64,000 bases of DNA from Poecilobothrus nobilitatus (GCA_947095535.1 OX352772.1:48999445-49063444); one strand, 5' to 3'. Numbered from the stretch's first letter, positions 44,614-56,832 are shown. Notes: generated from the letters alone by a model not told the origin. Translations and numbers: made by a program.

Positions 44614-47600
44614 GTAAATTTGAAATATGGCCAAAATATTATAAAAAAACAATATACAAAATGAAAACGTAATTTATAAAAATAAAGCTACAAATGACAA
44701 ACTAAATTAATTTACATATAATTATATATAATTGATAGTTTTCAAGAAAATTTCTAAAAAAATACACTTAATTTTATGTTATACACGATTTTTGATATAC
44801 GAAACAAAATTATACAATCACAACCAAACGTTATCTATTACAATAAGATCAGCCACTCTAATTTACACATATTAATGTATCTTTTATAACTACCTAAACA
44901 AAAAAAAAACCATTAGTAAAAATAAGTAAAACTTCGTTTTCTTTGTTTCAAACCACTGTTATTGAAATTACTGTCAGAGGGAAAATGAGCGAGATGTTGT
45001 TTAGGTATAGTATTTTTACAATGCTTTTTTAAAGGCGCAACTTTGTTTTATTTGACTCATTTAAGTACATAGTGGCAAAAATTGATAATAGAAAGTGTTT
45101 TAAATTGTGTGTTGAAATTTGAATATGAAAAATGTATTTTAATCAGGCCTCCTGAAACTTTTATGTACATAAATATTATTTAGATAGTTTAGAAAATAAA
45201 TTTACTAAATATTTTAGTGAAATTAGTACAGAAAAAAATTTAAAATATAATTTATATAAACGTTTAAAAAAATGATTTTAATTATTACTGTTGTAATAAA
45301 TGTAACAATATTTATTTTATATAATTATATATTATAGCTAGAATTCATAATTTAATAAAATATATTAATAAAATTGTTAAAGAATTGGATATAAGACATA
45401 AAATGATAAGTGTTCAATATTTGTAAAAAATAAATATAATGTATTTTAAAATATCATTTTTGATTCCTTATACTTTCCTTTGTTATATAAAATTATTTGT
45501 TTCAGTAAATAGTTTTCAAAATTTTGGATTAAATATTCTAAGACAATAAAAAAAAAATTTTTTTTTAATAAAATTTTATTACTATCTATTTCTTTCAATT
45601 ATCTTTTTTTTTTTTTTTTTTTTCGAGTAGTAAAGAAAAATTTGGTCACGTGCTGAGAGTGGCTCATCCTATTGTAATAGATAATCTTTGATCACAACAG
45701 CTATAGTAAAAATGTAGCATTCGATATAGATTAAAACATAATTAGTTATAGTTCTAGAAACAATCAAATATTGTATGTATTCACTTTTTGATAATGTTAT
45801 TTAAATCATTTTAAAATAAACGAAATTTTAAAAATAGTTTTAAAATTAATCACTAAATAATTTGCAATTTTTTACTGATTAGTGAAGGTGAACTAAGGCA
45901 TCCAAGAACAATATTAGCTGTTATGGGTATACTGGACAGATATTTAAAAAAAACATATCAGGAAAGAAATATAACAAAAAGTGTTCCACATAAATACTAC
46001 AATAGCAAAAGTAAACAGAATGATATAGGTCTCTTATATACAATGGAACCGTTTATTCGTAAGTTAAACACTTTGATATATTGTTTTAATATGATTTAAT
46101 TTCTCTTATTGTAAACTAATATGGAAATTTTGCACTCTTCCTATTAGCAATCTTGATAAGTATTCGATATTTCTAAATTATTGTTCTTCATTCTTAGATA
46201 AGAAAAATTCTTTTAATAAAAATATTCTTATTTACAGAATTGTTTTGGGAATTCAATAAGTAATTTATTTTCTAATGGAAAATAACATGAACTGAATTAA
46301 TCAGTTATCTAGAATCTAAATATATAATAATAAATCCTAATGATCTAAATGCGAAATTATATAGTTTAATATGTAATAATATATAATTTTAATGATATAA
46401 TATGTTATTATCATGATGAATAACACATCTATGCTATAAAAAACGTATCTGTAAAAAAACTTAAAAATAGATACTAATATAAAAAGAAAGAATCGATAAA
46501 TAAGAAACGATAAGCTGTGTTTGTATGTTTAATAATGATTTATTAACCTAGAAGATAAAATTATGAAGAGATTCAAATTTTAACTAATTAATGGGAAAAA
46601 AGACTTTCAAATTAAATTAAATAGTAACAAGGTAGAATGTAAACCAACGGTTTTTAAAAGCGTACATTTCCAAAAGATAATAAAAACTGTTTAGAATTGT
46701 GGTTTGCACCAAAATTTGAAAATATCATATAAGAAAAAATATAAAAATGGGATTTTTTGCAATTTTGAAGAGCTGTTAGTTCGGAACTCTACATAACTAA
46801 GAAAATCCGTTAACACACATAAAAATATATAACTGAAGCTTTAATTTTCATGTCTTGCCGAAGAAAAATTTATACAGGTGTCTAAATTACAGGTGTCTAA
46901 AAAAAGCAAATTTTCAACTTTTAAGGGCAAATTCCTCTTAAACAGGGGGTGATAAAAAAAATTTTCTGACGAAACATATGCTAGTTGTAAAAGTTCTTTC
47001 TTGTTTTAAAATTTCAAGTTCTAATCTAAAGGTGTGCCAGAGTTGTGAAGGTAGAAGAATCATGAAAAATTTGGGTTTTACATAACGGTAAATTTAAATA
47101 GTAAATTACAAAATATTGCATAATTTTGATATTATTTTACAGACGTAAGAAAATTTTCGTTCTTATTAGTGTTTTTTGATTGTAAAACTACTACGCAAAG
47201 CCTGAGATATATACATCTTAAAATAGGACTCTTTTGCAATTTTGAGGGGCTGTAACTCTGAAACCCTATATAACTAACAAAACCGTTAACACACATACAA
47301 ATATATTACTAGTGCTTTAATTTGTATGCTTACTGAAGGAAAATGTGTACAGATGCTTAAGGTGTTTAAAAATATCAATTTTTTAGAAACTCTCAGAAAC
47401 AGGGAGCGGTTCAAAAAAATGTTCTGAGGAAACTTATACTAATTGTTATACTAGTTCTTTCTTAACTCAAAATTTCAAGTATCTAAAATCATGCCGGAGT
47501 TATGAAGGTAGAAAAATCGTGCAAAATTTAGGTTTTACATAACGGTAAATTTAAATAACGGTAATATTTAAAAATTATATAATTTTGATATTCATTTACA

Positions 47601-50600
47601 AAGATAAAAAAAATTCTTATCGAATGGCGTTTTCAGATTGAAAAAATGTTAAGTAAAACATTAGATATACGCATTTAAACATAGGGCTTTTCAAAGTTGG
47701 AGGGGCTGCAGCTCCGTAATGGATAGGGCTATATGAAAAGTTGTTCTATAACATAAATGTTTTTATGAGACCTACCCATGGTTAGAATATTTTTGAAAAT
47801 GTGCTAAAAAGGATCTGCATCTAATATGTACATACAAAGCTAGAGTGTTGATTAAATTTAATCGGTCGAGCAGTAAATAGCCATGATTATGAAAAGACGA
47901 AAATTCTTTTCATATAATTTTATTTGTCCTTATTTTGAAATGTGTATATAATTAGTTCTGTGTAAAGTATTTTTTTAATCTAAAAACGCCAAACAACAGG
48001 ATTATTTAGATTTTTTTTAATTTTTAAAATCATTATCAAAGTTATACCACTTTATAAAATTTGGTATTTATATTTACTGTTATGTGAAGGCAAAATTTTG
48101 CAAGATATTAACTTCTCTTGTAACTTCTCTTGTAAATTGTATCTTCGTAAAGTTTTCAGGTAAAAACTGGAAATTTTAAGAAAATAAAAATCTTTCAGAA
48201 CTAGGGGACGTTACCTCACAGCCTTTTTTTTATCCGCTCTCTGTTTAAGAGCTATTAGTCGTTAAAATGGAAATATAACTATTTAAACACCGGTAACTTA
48301 GAGAGCACTACAAAGTTTTTGAAAATAAAAGATAACAGTTAAAGTTTCTGATTCTACATATGTGTTAACAGCTTTTCCTAATTGTATAGCGTTTCCTTAT
48401 CTTCCAAGAAAATGTCTGTTAACTTTTTACAATATTATTATTTCTTACATAAAATATAATATACATGTAAAATTCTAAGAAATTTTAATGCAAGTCACAA
48501 TATGCTATAAACTATTTGTATTACCTTTTAAAAAATTGGTTCATTAAACAAAATTAAAAGAAAAATTTTTTTAGCACATTTTCAAAAAGTTTTGAAAAAA
48601 TGTGCTTATTAGTTTAACTGTGTCCGTCTGTGTCGGCACGTCTGGGTGTCTAAAAAATTTCTACACCTTTTGAAATAAAGCAATGATATTTTAACTACGT
48701 ATAGGCATCGACAAAAAACTTAATTTTGTGGAACAACTTTTTTCTAAAGCCCCACCCGTTACGGAGCTACTGCCCCACAAAGTTAGAAAAAGTCCTATCT
48801 TTAAATTGTTATACCACAGGTTGTATAAGACGTCTTTTCAATTTTGAAACGCCAAACGATAGCTGATTTCATAAGCTTTATAAATATGAATGTATAAAAA
48901 GAATATGTGGCTTTACCATACGGTATTTTAATATGCTGTTATGTGAAACTCAATTTTTGCAAAAATTCGGACCCCTTCTATCATTCAAAAGGTTTAACTT
49001 AGAAGTTTTAAATTCAGTATGAGTCATTTCAGGAAATATATTTGTGTCACTCCCGTTTATGAGCTGTATGGGGTCAAAAACTGAAAATTCTCTATATTTA
49101 AACACCTGTAACTTGGGCACCTGTCCAAATTTTTTTGAAGTAATATACAGAAATTAAAGCTCCAATATTATATTTTTGTGTGTGTTAATAATTTTTCTTA
49201 AGCATATAGGGTTACCTTACAATTGACAAAAGTGTGACTTGATTTTTCCCAATTTCTCTAACAAATTATTTTAACGATTTCGTTTAAATTTTGTTTATTA
49301 TAAATTTATTGTTTTCAATAATACCTACTTAATATTTATGTACTGTTTACGAAAAACTAATTTAGGAAATGTGCTTTTTTGAAAATCCTTGGTTTTTTCA
49401 TTACTTCTTTTCTTCTTATTTTATAGTTAGCAAAACTGTAAAAGTAATCAAATATGCCACGGTTGCTGAATATAAGAAAGGTCAAAAAGCTGTGGCAGTG
49501 GGATGGAGTGAAACTATTTCAAAGCCTGAACAAAAAGTAAATCAAAATACATATAGAGGTTTTTTCTTATTAAAATGTTGTATTTTTAATGTGTTACATT
49601 ATTATAGCCATCAGATAGCAGTATATTAGTAATTATAAACTTAGAAGTAATTGAGAGAGATGATTGTAAAAGCAAATTCAATCTTTTATTTCATGTAACA
49701 AAATCAATGATATGTGCTGCATCAGATGATATAATTTTATGCCAAGGTATTTTTTTTTTTGAATATTCAAATGTTATAATCATTGTCCAATGCATATGTG
49801 AATTTAACTTATTAGAACTTAAGAACGGTCAAAACAAAAAGAAAATGTTGTTGTATGTTATCTACTGATACTTACTCTAAACAACGACAATTATATTATA
49901 TGTCATATAACATGACATTTTTAAAAATAACCATGTATAAAAATATCATGTAATAAATAATTGAAAAATTCAAATGGCTTTCAAATTCAAAGGAAACATT
50001 AGTATCTATTGATGATGTAATTTTATTTAAATTATCTTAACCGGTTATAAAATTTAAAAAAAATATTGAAAATGAAAGAGAGATTAATCTTGAGTTTAAG
50101 CACATGATCTATTAACCGACGGAAGATCTAGAAAAGGCCATAAGAATTGTTAATTGAAAATGAAATGATTAAAAAAGTAATTTTTACCAACAATAAAATA
50201 CCTCTTGCGAAATAATGTAAATATCGTATTGTAAGCCTGCATTTTTATTCAGAGATTACTCGAAAACTATGACTCATATTTATAACAATGTTTGTAATGG
50301 TGTTTTAATTTATAAATTGATGAAATGAAATCAGATATAGAAAATAATTTTAGAAAGCTACTAATTTTTGCAAACATGAAAAATCTTAATTGTACCGCTT
50401 CATTCAAGTATAATATACATTATGTTTATTGAAGGGTATATTAAATTTGCCATTACGTTTGTGTGCAGTGTGCGGATGGGATCAGAATCGAATTATCACG
50501 TCTGTCCGTTCGTTCTAAACTAAAAAAATAAAGGAGATAGGATTTTGAAATTTTTGCTATGTCAATTTTGTAAAATTGTTAGTTTCGCTATTTAACTCCA

Positions 50601-52637
50601 GCAAGTTCGGCCGGGGGATTCTATTAGCTGCCATACAATTTCTCTTTTTATATGAAAATAACTCAATGTCTATTAACGCTATTTATCTGAAATTTTCTAA
50701 AACACGATTAAGTTTAATGGCATTAACTTCTATAGAGTTTGGTTGCTCTAGACCAACAGTTCGGCACCTTGTACATCTTGAAGGTTAATGCGCTAAGCAT
50801 ATGAAATCTTACAAAAGATGATCAAGTTTTATGGCAATAACTTCTGTAAAATTTCGTTGGGCCTGGTGGAATAGGTTCGGGTAGCTGACATACAAATTCT
50901 TCTTTTAAATGGAAATAATTCAGTTTCTATTTAGGCTACATATCTCAAATTTCGTGAAAAGAAGTCAAGTCAAAGATAATCTTGTAAAAGATGAGCAACT
51001 GGCAATAACTTCTGTAAAATTTAGTTCATCTAGACCAGCAGGTTGAGGCAGCTGACATACAACTTTTTCATGTTATAATTTATATCTCCAAAACGTAGTA
51101 TTTAATAAAGCTTCACATCTGAAATTTTCTAAAAAAAATGCCCAACTTTAATGACAATAATATGGGTTAGCGCAGTTAACCTAAACTCATATTTTAAACA
51201 TAACATTGCATAAATGGCAAAAAATTAGTTTCGGAAAAAAGCATTTATCAAAAAAGGCATATATGTCAAATGTTTACTTGTCAAAACATCCGTTTGACAA
51301 ATTTTCAAAATAACATCAACATTTGTTAAGTGAGAAATTTGCTACTTGATTTTTTGTATTGTGGGTTTTTTGATAAGTGAACTTAGAAGAAATAGATGTT
51401 TCTCATCTGAGTTTTGCATGTCTTACGCTTCTCAATAATATCTAAGTTTGTTACTCTAACGCAACAGGTACCGGCTTCTTTCATATCTTGGAAGTCTCAA
51501 GTATCTTCTTAAATGAAGCAAGGCGTCTAAAATCTTGCAGAAGATGAGTAAATTTTACGCATAAATATTTTCTGGTCGAACAAACCAGCTGTCATACAAT
51601 TCCAAAATTTACATAAATATATTTCGGATGAGATATAAGATGGTCAAGTCTTATGGAAACAAGTCTATGAGATATAAGATGGTCAAGTCTTATGGAAACA
51701 AGTCTATCAGATAAAAGATGATCAAGTCCTATGGAAACAACATATATTATTTGCATACGGGTATCCAAAAAAAAACACTACACTGCACTGTTCCTCTTTA
51801 AAAAATAAAACGATTTATTGTATATACTATCTAACAATTCAAATGCATATACATCCTTATATTTACATATACATCTATTATATAAAGCAAAAAGTGTTTT
51901 CCGGTGTTTTAATAAGTTTAAAATAAGTTTAACTAATATTTGGGAAGTTCCATTAATACGTTTCAGCGATACGACATTTTAAAGAAATTTTCAACTTTTT
52001 ATTATTATAAATTTTTATTATTATTCATACTGTTAAACTGCGTGCCGGCACTTTTCTGAGTATCTACATTTGTTAGAAAAGTTTAATGAGTGTTTATTAA
52101 TTAAATCCAACAAAAATTAAACTTGCGAGAGTTTATATATCTTGAGTAGATATATATTAATGGTCGAAAAGAAAAAGAGTAAATTATTTATTAGTTTCAG
52201 TAATTAGTATTGTTTGACTTGGAGACATTTTAGTGAGTTATAGCAAATCTATCTGTTGTCCTCTTTAAGGTGTTAGAAAAATTAATAGCAGGTTTATACG
52301 CACATTACAGTTCTGGTATTATCAATAAAAGATGTAGATGATAAATAATAATACAACTAAATTTAAAAAATTTTAAGGATCCTGATTTTTCGATTAAATT
52401 TTATATTTATTTTCTTTAATTTTTATATTTATTTTAGATGATTTTGGGAGTCCTCTCACTATAGGTAACATTTTGCATGGTATTGTTTCACTTGAAGTAA
52501 GTTGTGAATATAAAAATTACACTAGCGTATACACTGATGTAGCCTATTATCATAAATGGATTGAAAGAGGTTCAGCAAATACAATTATTTTGGATACTGC
52601 ATTATTATTATCAATTTTTACCACAACATGTTTTTAA
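44258..52637 (+). CDS. secreted S1A serine protease homologue, catalytically dead, 5 exons
   Basis: Proposed CDS: join(44258..44613,45883..46058,49427..49558,49615..49746,52438..52637), 996 nt, 331 residues, in frame across all four junctions, each intron GT...AG. A hydrophobic signal peptide (residues about 8-22) precedes a propeptide-like linker. The activation-type site PR|MEGG (67-70) replaces the usual R|IVGG. Trypsin-fold hallmarks follow: HFCGGSLIS (98-106), NDIGLL (165-170, Asp166 = catalytic Asp102), VGWSET, DDCKSK, ICAASDD and CQDDFGSPL (264-272). The catalytic His57 is Gln115 (TAAQC) and Ser195 is Phe268, so proteolysis is not expected. Cysteines for the 42-58, 168-182 and 191-220 disulfides are present. 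Known roles of such homologues are decoy or cofactor in digestion or immune cascades; the role here is unknown. A paralogue follows at 61763. Confidence 0.85.
45883..46058 (+). CDS. protease homologue exon 2
   Basis: Acceptor CTGATTAG|T, donor C|GTAAGT. Encodes residues 119-177 including VMGILDRYL (equivalent to VxxGxxxxx), SVPHKYYN (the loop before the Asp) and NDIGLL with the retained catalytic Asp. Too short to stand out as an ORF; found by homology to the family layout. Confidence 0.8.
46626..47810 (+). mobile_element. family A repeat, copy A7, in intron 2
   Basis: Full head (ACAAGGTAGAATGTAAACCA) and two successive body units (about 46750-47110 and 47220-47560), each with GGGCTGTAACTCTGAAACCC-like, CCGTTAACACACAT and AACGGTAAATTTAAATA blocks. 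It ends TTTTTGAAAATGTGCTAAAA without the microsatellite, so the 3' part is internally deleted. Confidence 0.75.
47930..49250 (-). mobile_element. family A repeats, inverted pair partner A8, in intron 2
   Basis: Minus orientation. 47930-48560 is a diverged head-side piece ending near CAATATGCTATAAACTATTT. A second piece starts with the hairpin TTTAGCACATTTTCAAAAAG ... AATGTGCTTATTAG (48571-48612) and a reduced microsatellite GTCCGTCTGTGTCGGC, and runs to 49250 with the variant end ATAGGGTTACCTTACAATTG. It lies head-on against copy A7. Confidence 0.65.
49427..49558 (+). CDS. protease homologue exon 3
   Basis: Acceptor TTTTATAG|TT, donor AGAG|GTTTTT (weak). Encodes VKVIKYATVAEYKKGQKAVA, then VGWSETI, the strand normally carrying the CxxxGWG motif; its usual Cys136 is Ala here, as in other proteins lacking the 136-201 disulfide. 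Confidence 0.75.
49615..49746 (+). CDS. protease homologue exon 4
   Basis: The preceding intron is only 56 bases. The acceptor at 49613-49614 (CATCAG|ATAGC) is chosen because the earlier AG at 49606-49607 would give an immediate stop. Encodes SSILVIINLEVIERDDC and SMICAASDDIILCQ. The donor G|GTATTT breaks the codon after CQ in phase 1, the usual intron position just before GDSGGP. Confidence 0.8.
50408..51790 (-). mobile_element. family B repeat, copy B4, in intron 4
   Basis: Minus-strand copy: the hairpin remnant TTGAAGGGTATATTAAATTT at 50430, then CAGAATCGAATTATC, GTCTGTCCGTTCG and many internal units (GCTGACATACAA, ACTTCTGTAAAATTT). The head is near 51755-51800 (CATACGGGTATCC ... CACTACACTGCACTGTTCCTC). 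Three perfect or near-perfect 39 bp tandem copies sit at 51629-51742 next to the head. Confidence 0.75.
51629..51742 (-). repeat. 39 bp tandem repeat, 3 copies
   Basis: Unit contains ATAAGATGGTCAAGTCTTATGG. The first two copies are nearly identical, the third diverged (CAGATAAAAGATGATCAAG). A recent local amplification inside copy B4. Confidence 0.85.
52438..52637 (+). CDS. protease homologue exon 5 (terminal)
   Basis: Acceptor ATTTTAG|ATGATTTTGGG. Encodes DDFGSPL in place of GDSGGPL, then GNILHGIVSLEVSCEYKNYT, SVYTDVAYYHKWIERG (the conserved C-terminal helix) and a hydrophobic tail ANTIILDTALLLSIFTTTCF ending at TAA 52635-52637. Confidence 0.85.
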
Positions 52638-52691
52638 TTAATTAAATTCAATATTAGAAATGGAGGAATCAAAACATTTTAGTTTAATCTC

Positions 52692-52697
52692 AATAAA
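52692..52697 (+). terminator. polyadenylation signal AATAAA for the protease homologue
   Basis: AATAAA starts 55 bases after the stop codon, the only canonical hexamer before the transposon at 52766. Confidence 0.6.
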
Positions 52698-52765
52698 TCA
52701 ATATTGAAGTTTTTTATTAAAGAAGTTTATTAAAGAAGGTTTTAATTTACTTTAATAGAAATAAT

Positions 52766-54694
52766 AGGTGCCCGGTAATAATAGCCCAGGAAATAATACC
52801 GATTCGACTTTATTTTTTGGGGCATTATTTCCGGTCACCGTAACATAACAGATGTAAGACAATAAATGTTAATAAAAAATTTTTTAAATATTTTCTAACT
52901 CTTAATAGCAAATTTTTTGAATATTTATAGCTACATATTCTGGAAAAAGCGGATTACATTGATTTTGTAACCCATTATAAAATCCGAATATTTTGAACAA
53001 CTACTTTTATTTTCCATATTATGGTCAGATATTCCATATTATCCATATTATTTTTTGTTATTAAAAGAAGAGTGTAATGGAATATGTAGAGCTAACGTAT
53101 TTGGAGGGATTTTAGAGTTTTGGATAAAAATTGGATACCGCTTTCCCTAATTTCAAAATCCCTACTAATAATTTTTTATGCATATTTCAACAGAAATCCC
53201 TCATGTATCACTGCTGTCAAAATCAAAAGAAACAAGGTAGAATTTAAACCAACGGTTTTTAAAAGCGCACATTTCCAAAACACAATACAAACTGTTTAGA
53301 ATTGTGACTTGCACAAAAATTTGAAAATTTAAAAAATAAAATTTAAGAAATTTTTTGTAATAAGAAAATATGTTAAAATAGGACTTTTCTGGAATTTTGA
53401 AGGGCTGTAAGTCTGAAACCCTATATAAGTAAGAAAAACCGTTAACACACCGTTAAAAATATAATACTGGAGCTTTAAATTTTATGTCTTGTCGAGGAAA
53501 AATTTGTACAGGTGCTTAAGTTACAGGTGCCTAAAAATAGCAAATTTTCAATTTTTCAGCCCTAATACCTCTTAAACAGGGGGCGGTGAAAAAAAATTTT
53601 TTAAAGAAACCTATACTAATTCTAAAAGTTGTTTCTTGTCTCAAAATTTCAGGTTCCTATCTAAAGGCGTGCCGGAGTTATGAAAAAAGGAATTTCATGC
53701 AAAATTTGGTTTTCACATAACGGTAAATTTAAATAGTAAATTACAAAATATTGCATAATTTTGATATTGCTTTATGTGGATAATAAAATTTCCGGTCTTT
53801 TGGTGGTTTTAGATTGCAAAGCTATTACGCAGAGGCTGAGATATATACATCTGAAAATGAGGCTTTTTTGCAATTTTGAAGAGCTGCAACTTTGGAACCC
53901 TTTACAATTAAAATAAACCTTTAACACACGTAAAAATATATTATTGTAGCTTTAATTTTTATATCTTGCAGAAGTAAAATGTGTATAGGTTCCTAAGTTA
54001 CAGGTGTTTAAAAATAACAAATTTTCATTTTTGAACCCTAATAGCTCATAAACAGGGGGTGGTCCAAAAAGCAAACTTACAACTGGGGGGGGGTGGTTCT
54101 GAGCAAACTTATACTAATTCTAAAAGTTCTTTCTTGTCTCAAAATTTCAAGCTCCTATCTCAAAGCGTGCCGGAGTTATGAAAGTAGAAAAATCATGCAA
54201 AATTTGGTTTTCACATAACGGTAAATTTAGATACTGAATTTAAATAAATTGTATAATTTTGATATTAATTTAGGTAAAAAAATACCTGTCGAATGACGTT
54301 TTCAGAGTGAAAAAATCTTAAGCAGAACATGAGATATATGCATTTAAAAATAGGACTTTTTCAAAGTTTGAGGGGCTGTAGCTCCGTAATGGATGGGGCT
54401 ACATGAAAAAGTTGTTTCAGAAAATTATTTTTTTTTATGAGACCTACCCATGGTTAATTTTTTTTCTCTATCTTTAACGGTGTAGAAGTTTTGTAAACAG
54501 ACGGACGGACGGACAGAGTGAAACTAATAAGCACATTTTTTCAAAAGCACATTTTTTCGATTCGACTTTATTTCCTTTTTAGAGCGGTAATAAAGCCGAA
54601 TTTTTGAAATTCGCGATTTCGACATTATATACGCATCAGAAGGGAAATAAAGCCGTATCAACTTTATTTCCTGGGGCATTATTTCCGGGCACCT
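52766..54694. mobile_element. 1.9 kb TIR element with 7 bp target-site duplication
   Basis: Left end AGGTGCCCGGTAATAATAGC and right end, read inverted, AGGTGCCCGGAAATAATGCC match over about 30 bases with few differences. Both ends are flanked by AAATAAT (52759-52765 and 54695-54701). The left end contains a second, inverted copy of the terminus (GGGGCATTATTTCCGGTCACC at about 52819-52839), so the terminus alone is also a hairpin. There is no transposase; the interior is largely a nested family A copy. Superfamily not assigned. Confidence 0.75.
53230..54555 (+). mobile_element. family A repeat, copy A10 (long form)
   Basis: Head ACAAGGTAGAATTTAAACCA at 53230, two body units (about 53385-53790 and 53850-54290), the common 3' part GGCTGTAGCTCCGTAATGG, TCTATCTTTAACGGTGTAGA, (GGAC)3 near 54500-54515, and the hairpin's left arm AGCACATTTTTTCAAAAGCAC. 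Nested within the TIR element. Confidence 0.8.
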
Positions 54695-54701
54695 AAATAA
54701 T

Positions 54702-55944
54702 ATAGATATAGGTTAGAACTTTTTTATTCTAATTGTGAAAATTTTAAATCTAATCTATTTTAATTATGCATTTGGAAAGTTTCCAATTAATGTAATAAAG
54801 CGATTATCGTAGATACTTGTGTAAAAATGTTAAATACTAGAATACGATTTATTATAATTTATTTATTTACTAACTCCTAAGGTAATAAAAACATTTTTTT
54901 TTATTTTTACACGCGGTAGATAATATGAGGAGAATCAAATTCTAGCTGAAAAAAATTAAATGCAAATATTTTTGTATAAAGAAATGAACTAAATTTAGAA
55001 AATATGTTAACTTTTGTTAAGTTAAAGAAATTCTGTTATCACTTTTTATTACATTCTATTATGCAAATGTCCCACTATCTCAGTTCATCAATAATTATCA
55101 AAAACTAAGAAAACATTTTTCTGTATATTATATATCTAAATAAAATGAAAACTCAAAATTTGTTTGATGCTATAATAAGTCTAAAGTTCGGATTAAAAAA
55201 ATACAACAGAGTCGAATATTGCTGATAAGAGAGAAACTTAATAAAAGAAGAATCAGTTTTCTACATTTTTTTACGTAACGGTAAAACACGCTTTTCTTAT
55301 AAATTGTAGATATAATAATCACTGGTTTACGGGAAAATGAATTTTTTTAGTGCTTTTACTGTTTTACTGTTATTTAGATAACGGCATAAGCAAATTGCCT
55401 GATTGTTTTTCATGTATAAAGGTAAGTCCTGCAATTTTTTTAATATCAACTTATCTAAACAAAATTTTCCTGTAAAACGGTGAAAAATTAAAATCTATCA
55501 AATCCCTCCAAATTAAGAATTTCACCTTTCTTATGTATTTATGAACAACACTTTAAACATTTTTAAAATGATCGGTTTTATGTTTGTTGATGTAAATATA
55601 AATTCTTCAAGCAACCGTTATATTTTTTATTTATTGAATTTGTTTTGTACTACGCATAATCCTCAACAAATTCAAATGTTGTGTAGATGCGTGTCTGTAG
55701 GCATGTATAAAGCCTAAACGACTAAGGGGAATTTTTTGAAATTTAATATTTAAAGTTTTGACGTAAACATCTCGGATTGATATTTAAGCTATTGGAGAAA
55801 ATCAGACAACCGTAAGTGGTATTGCAATTTTTAAGTTTTTTCCGAATATTTCGTAAAATATTATGAAAAAAATTATTCAGAAAAAGTTATTATACAAATA
55901 AAGAGCAAAAACTTTGCCAAACAAAATTTTTTTTAATCCGACTA
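54702..55944. other. AT-rich non-coding stretch
   Basis: No recognised gene or repeat; several ACGGTAAAA and ACGGCATAAG fragments of unclear origin. Confidence 0.4.
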
Positions 55945-56070
55945 ACTTTAACTTTTGGATATACTTCCACAGAGAGGTGATCAACAATTTAGAAGACGTC
56001 ATCATATAACGACACTTAATATCTCCAAATTACCGAATATATATGTCATTAGTACCGATGTTGCCATCTA
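55945..56070 (-). repeat. family F repeat, inverted partner of 59405-59560
   Basis: The inverted complement of this segment (ACATCGGTACTAATGACATATATATTCGG in part, then ATATTAAGTGTCGTTATATGA and GAAGTATATCC) matches 59405-59560 over about 120 bases with scattered differences. Both are non-coding. Confidence 0.6.
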
Positions 56071-56429
56071 AGGCCGAAAACTGTATTCCAAAATTTTCTT
56101 AATATTTTGTACTATTTTAATTATATTTTTCCCTGAATAAACAATAAACGGAAACTGTTTTCTACAATATTGTAGAGCATAATACTATCGTTAATATACA
56201 TTTTGTTTCATATTAATCAGTACTACCGTTTCTGTGATATTGCAGTTAAAAGTGGGAATTATTAAAAAAAAAAAAAATCAAACTAAATCACAATATACAT
56301 GTGATATAAAACTCAAAATAAATCAATATACATGTGAAATTTTTTAGGGAGAATTATTTCACTAATTTGAGGTTCTATTTCATTTTCTATTTGATATCGG
56401 TAACCTTATTTGCCATAACAAATTCTAAA

Positions 56430-56780
56430 CCAACTACAAAATTCTTCCTGATTCAGAATCTGGTATAATCATATATATTATATAAATATTCTGGAAAAAA
56501 CGGCAATCCTGATTTTGCATCCAACTCTAAAATGCCTCCTAATTCAGATTCTTATGAATATACATAAATATATTAAATATTCTGGAAAAAGCGCATATTT
56601 CTGATTTTGTAGCCAACTCTAAATTCCTTCCTAATTATATTTTTATATACGTAATTCAACAACAAAACTTTCAAAATTGCGCGGGTTGCCACCTCGAAAC
56701 TCCCCTTAAACAGATTATTAAAACCCAACTTGATATTGTATCCAACTCTAAAGTGCATCCTACTTACATTTTTACATACA
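56430..56780 (-). repeat. family D tandem units
   Basis: Three to four diverged units of about 110 bases, each with ATTCTGGAAAAAGCG..., CCTGATTTTGCATCCAACTC and AAATTCCTTCCTAATT blocks. Related units, inverted, are at 15090-15250 and 17785-17960. Confidence 0.6.
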
Positions 56781-56832
56781 CATACCAACAAGAAAACAAA
56801 AAGGCAAAATAAATGTATGACAAATAAAGTAT

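Noticed and set aside
49606..49607. First AG after the short intron as the exon 4 acceptor
   Set aside because: Joined in phase it gives an immediate TAG; the AG at 49613-49614 keeps the frame and the conserved SSILVIxN block.
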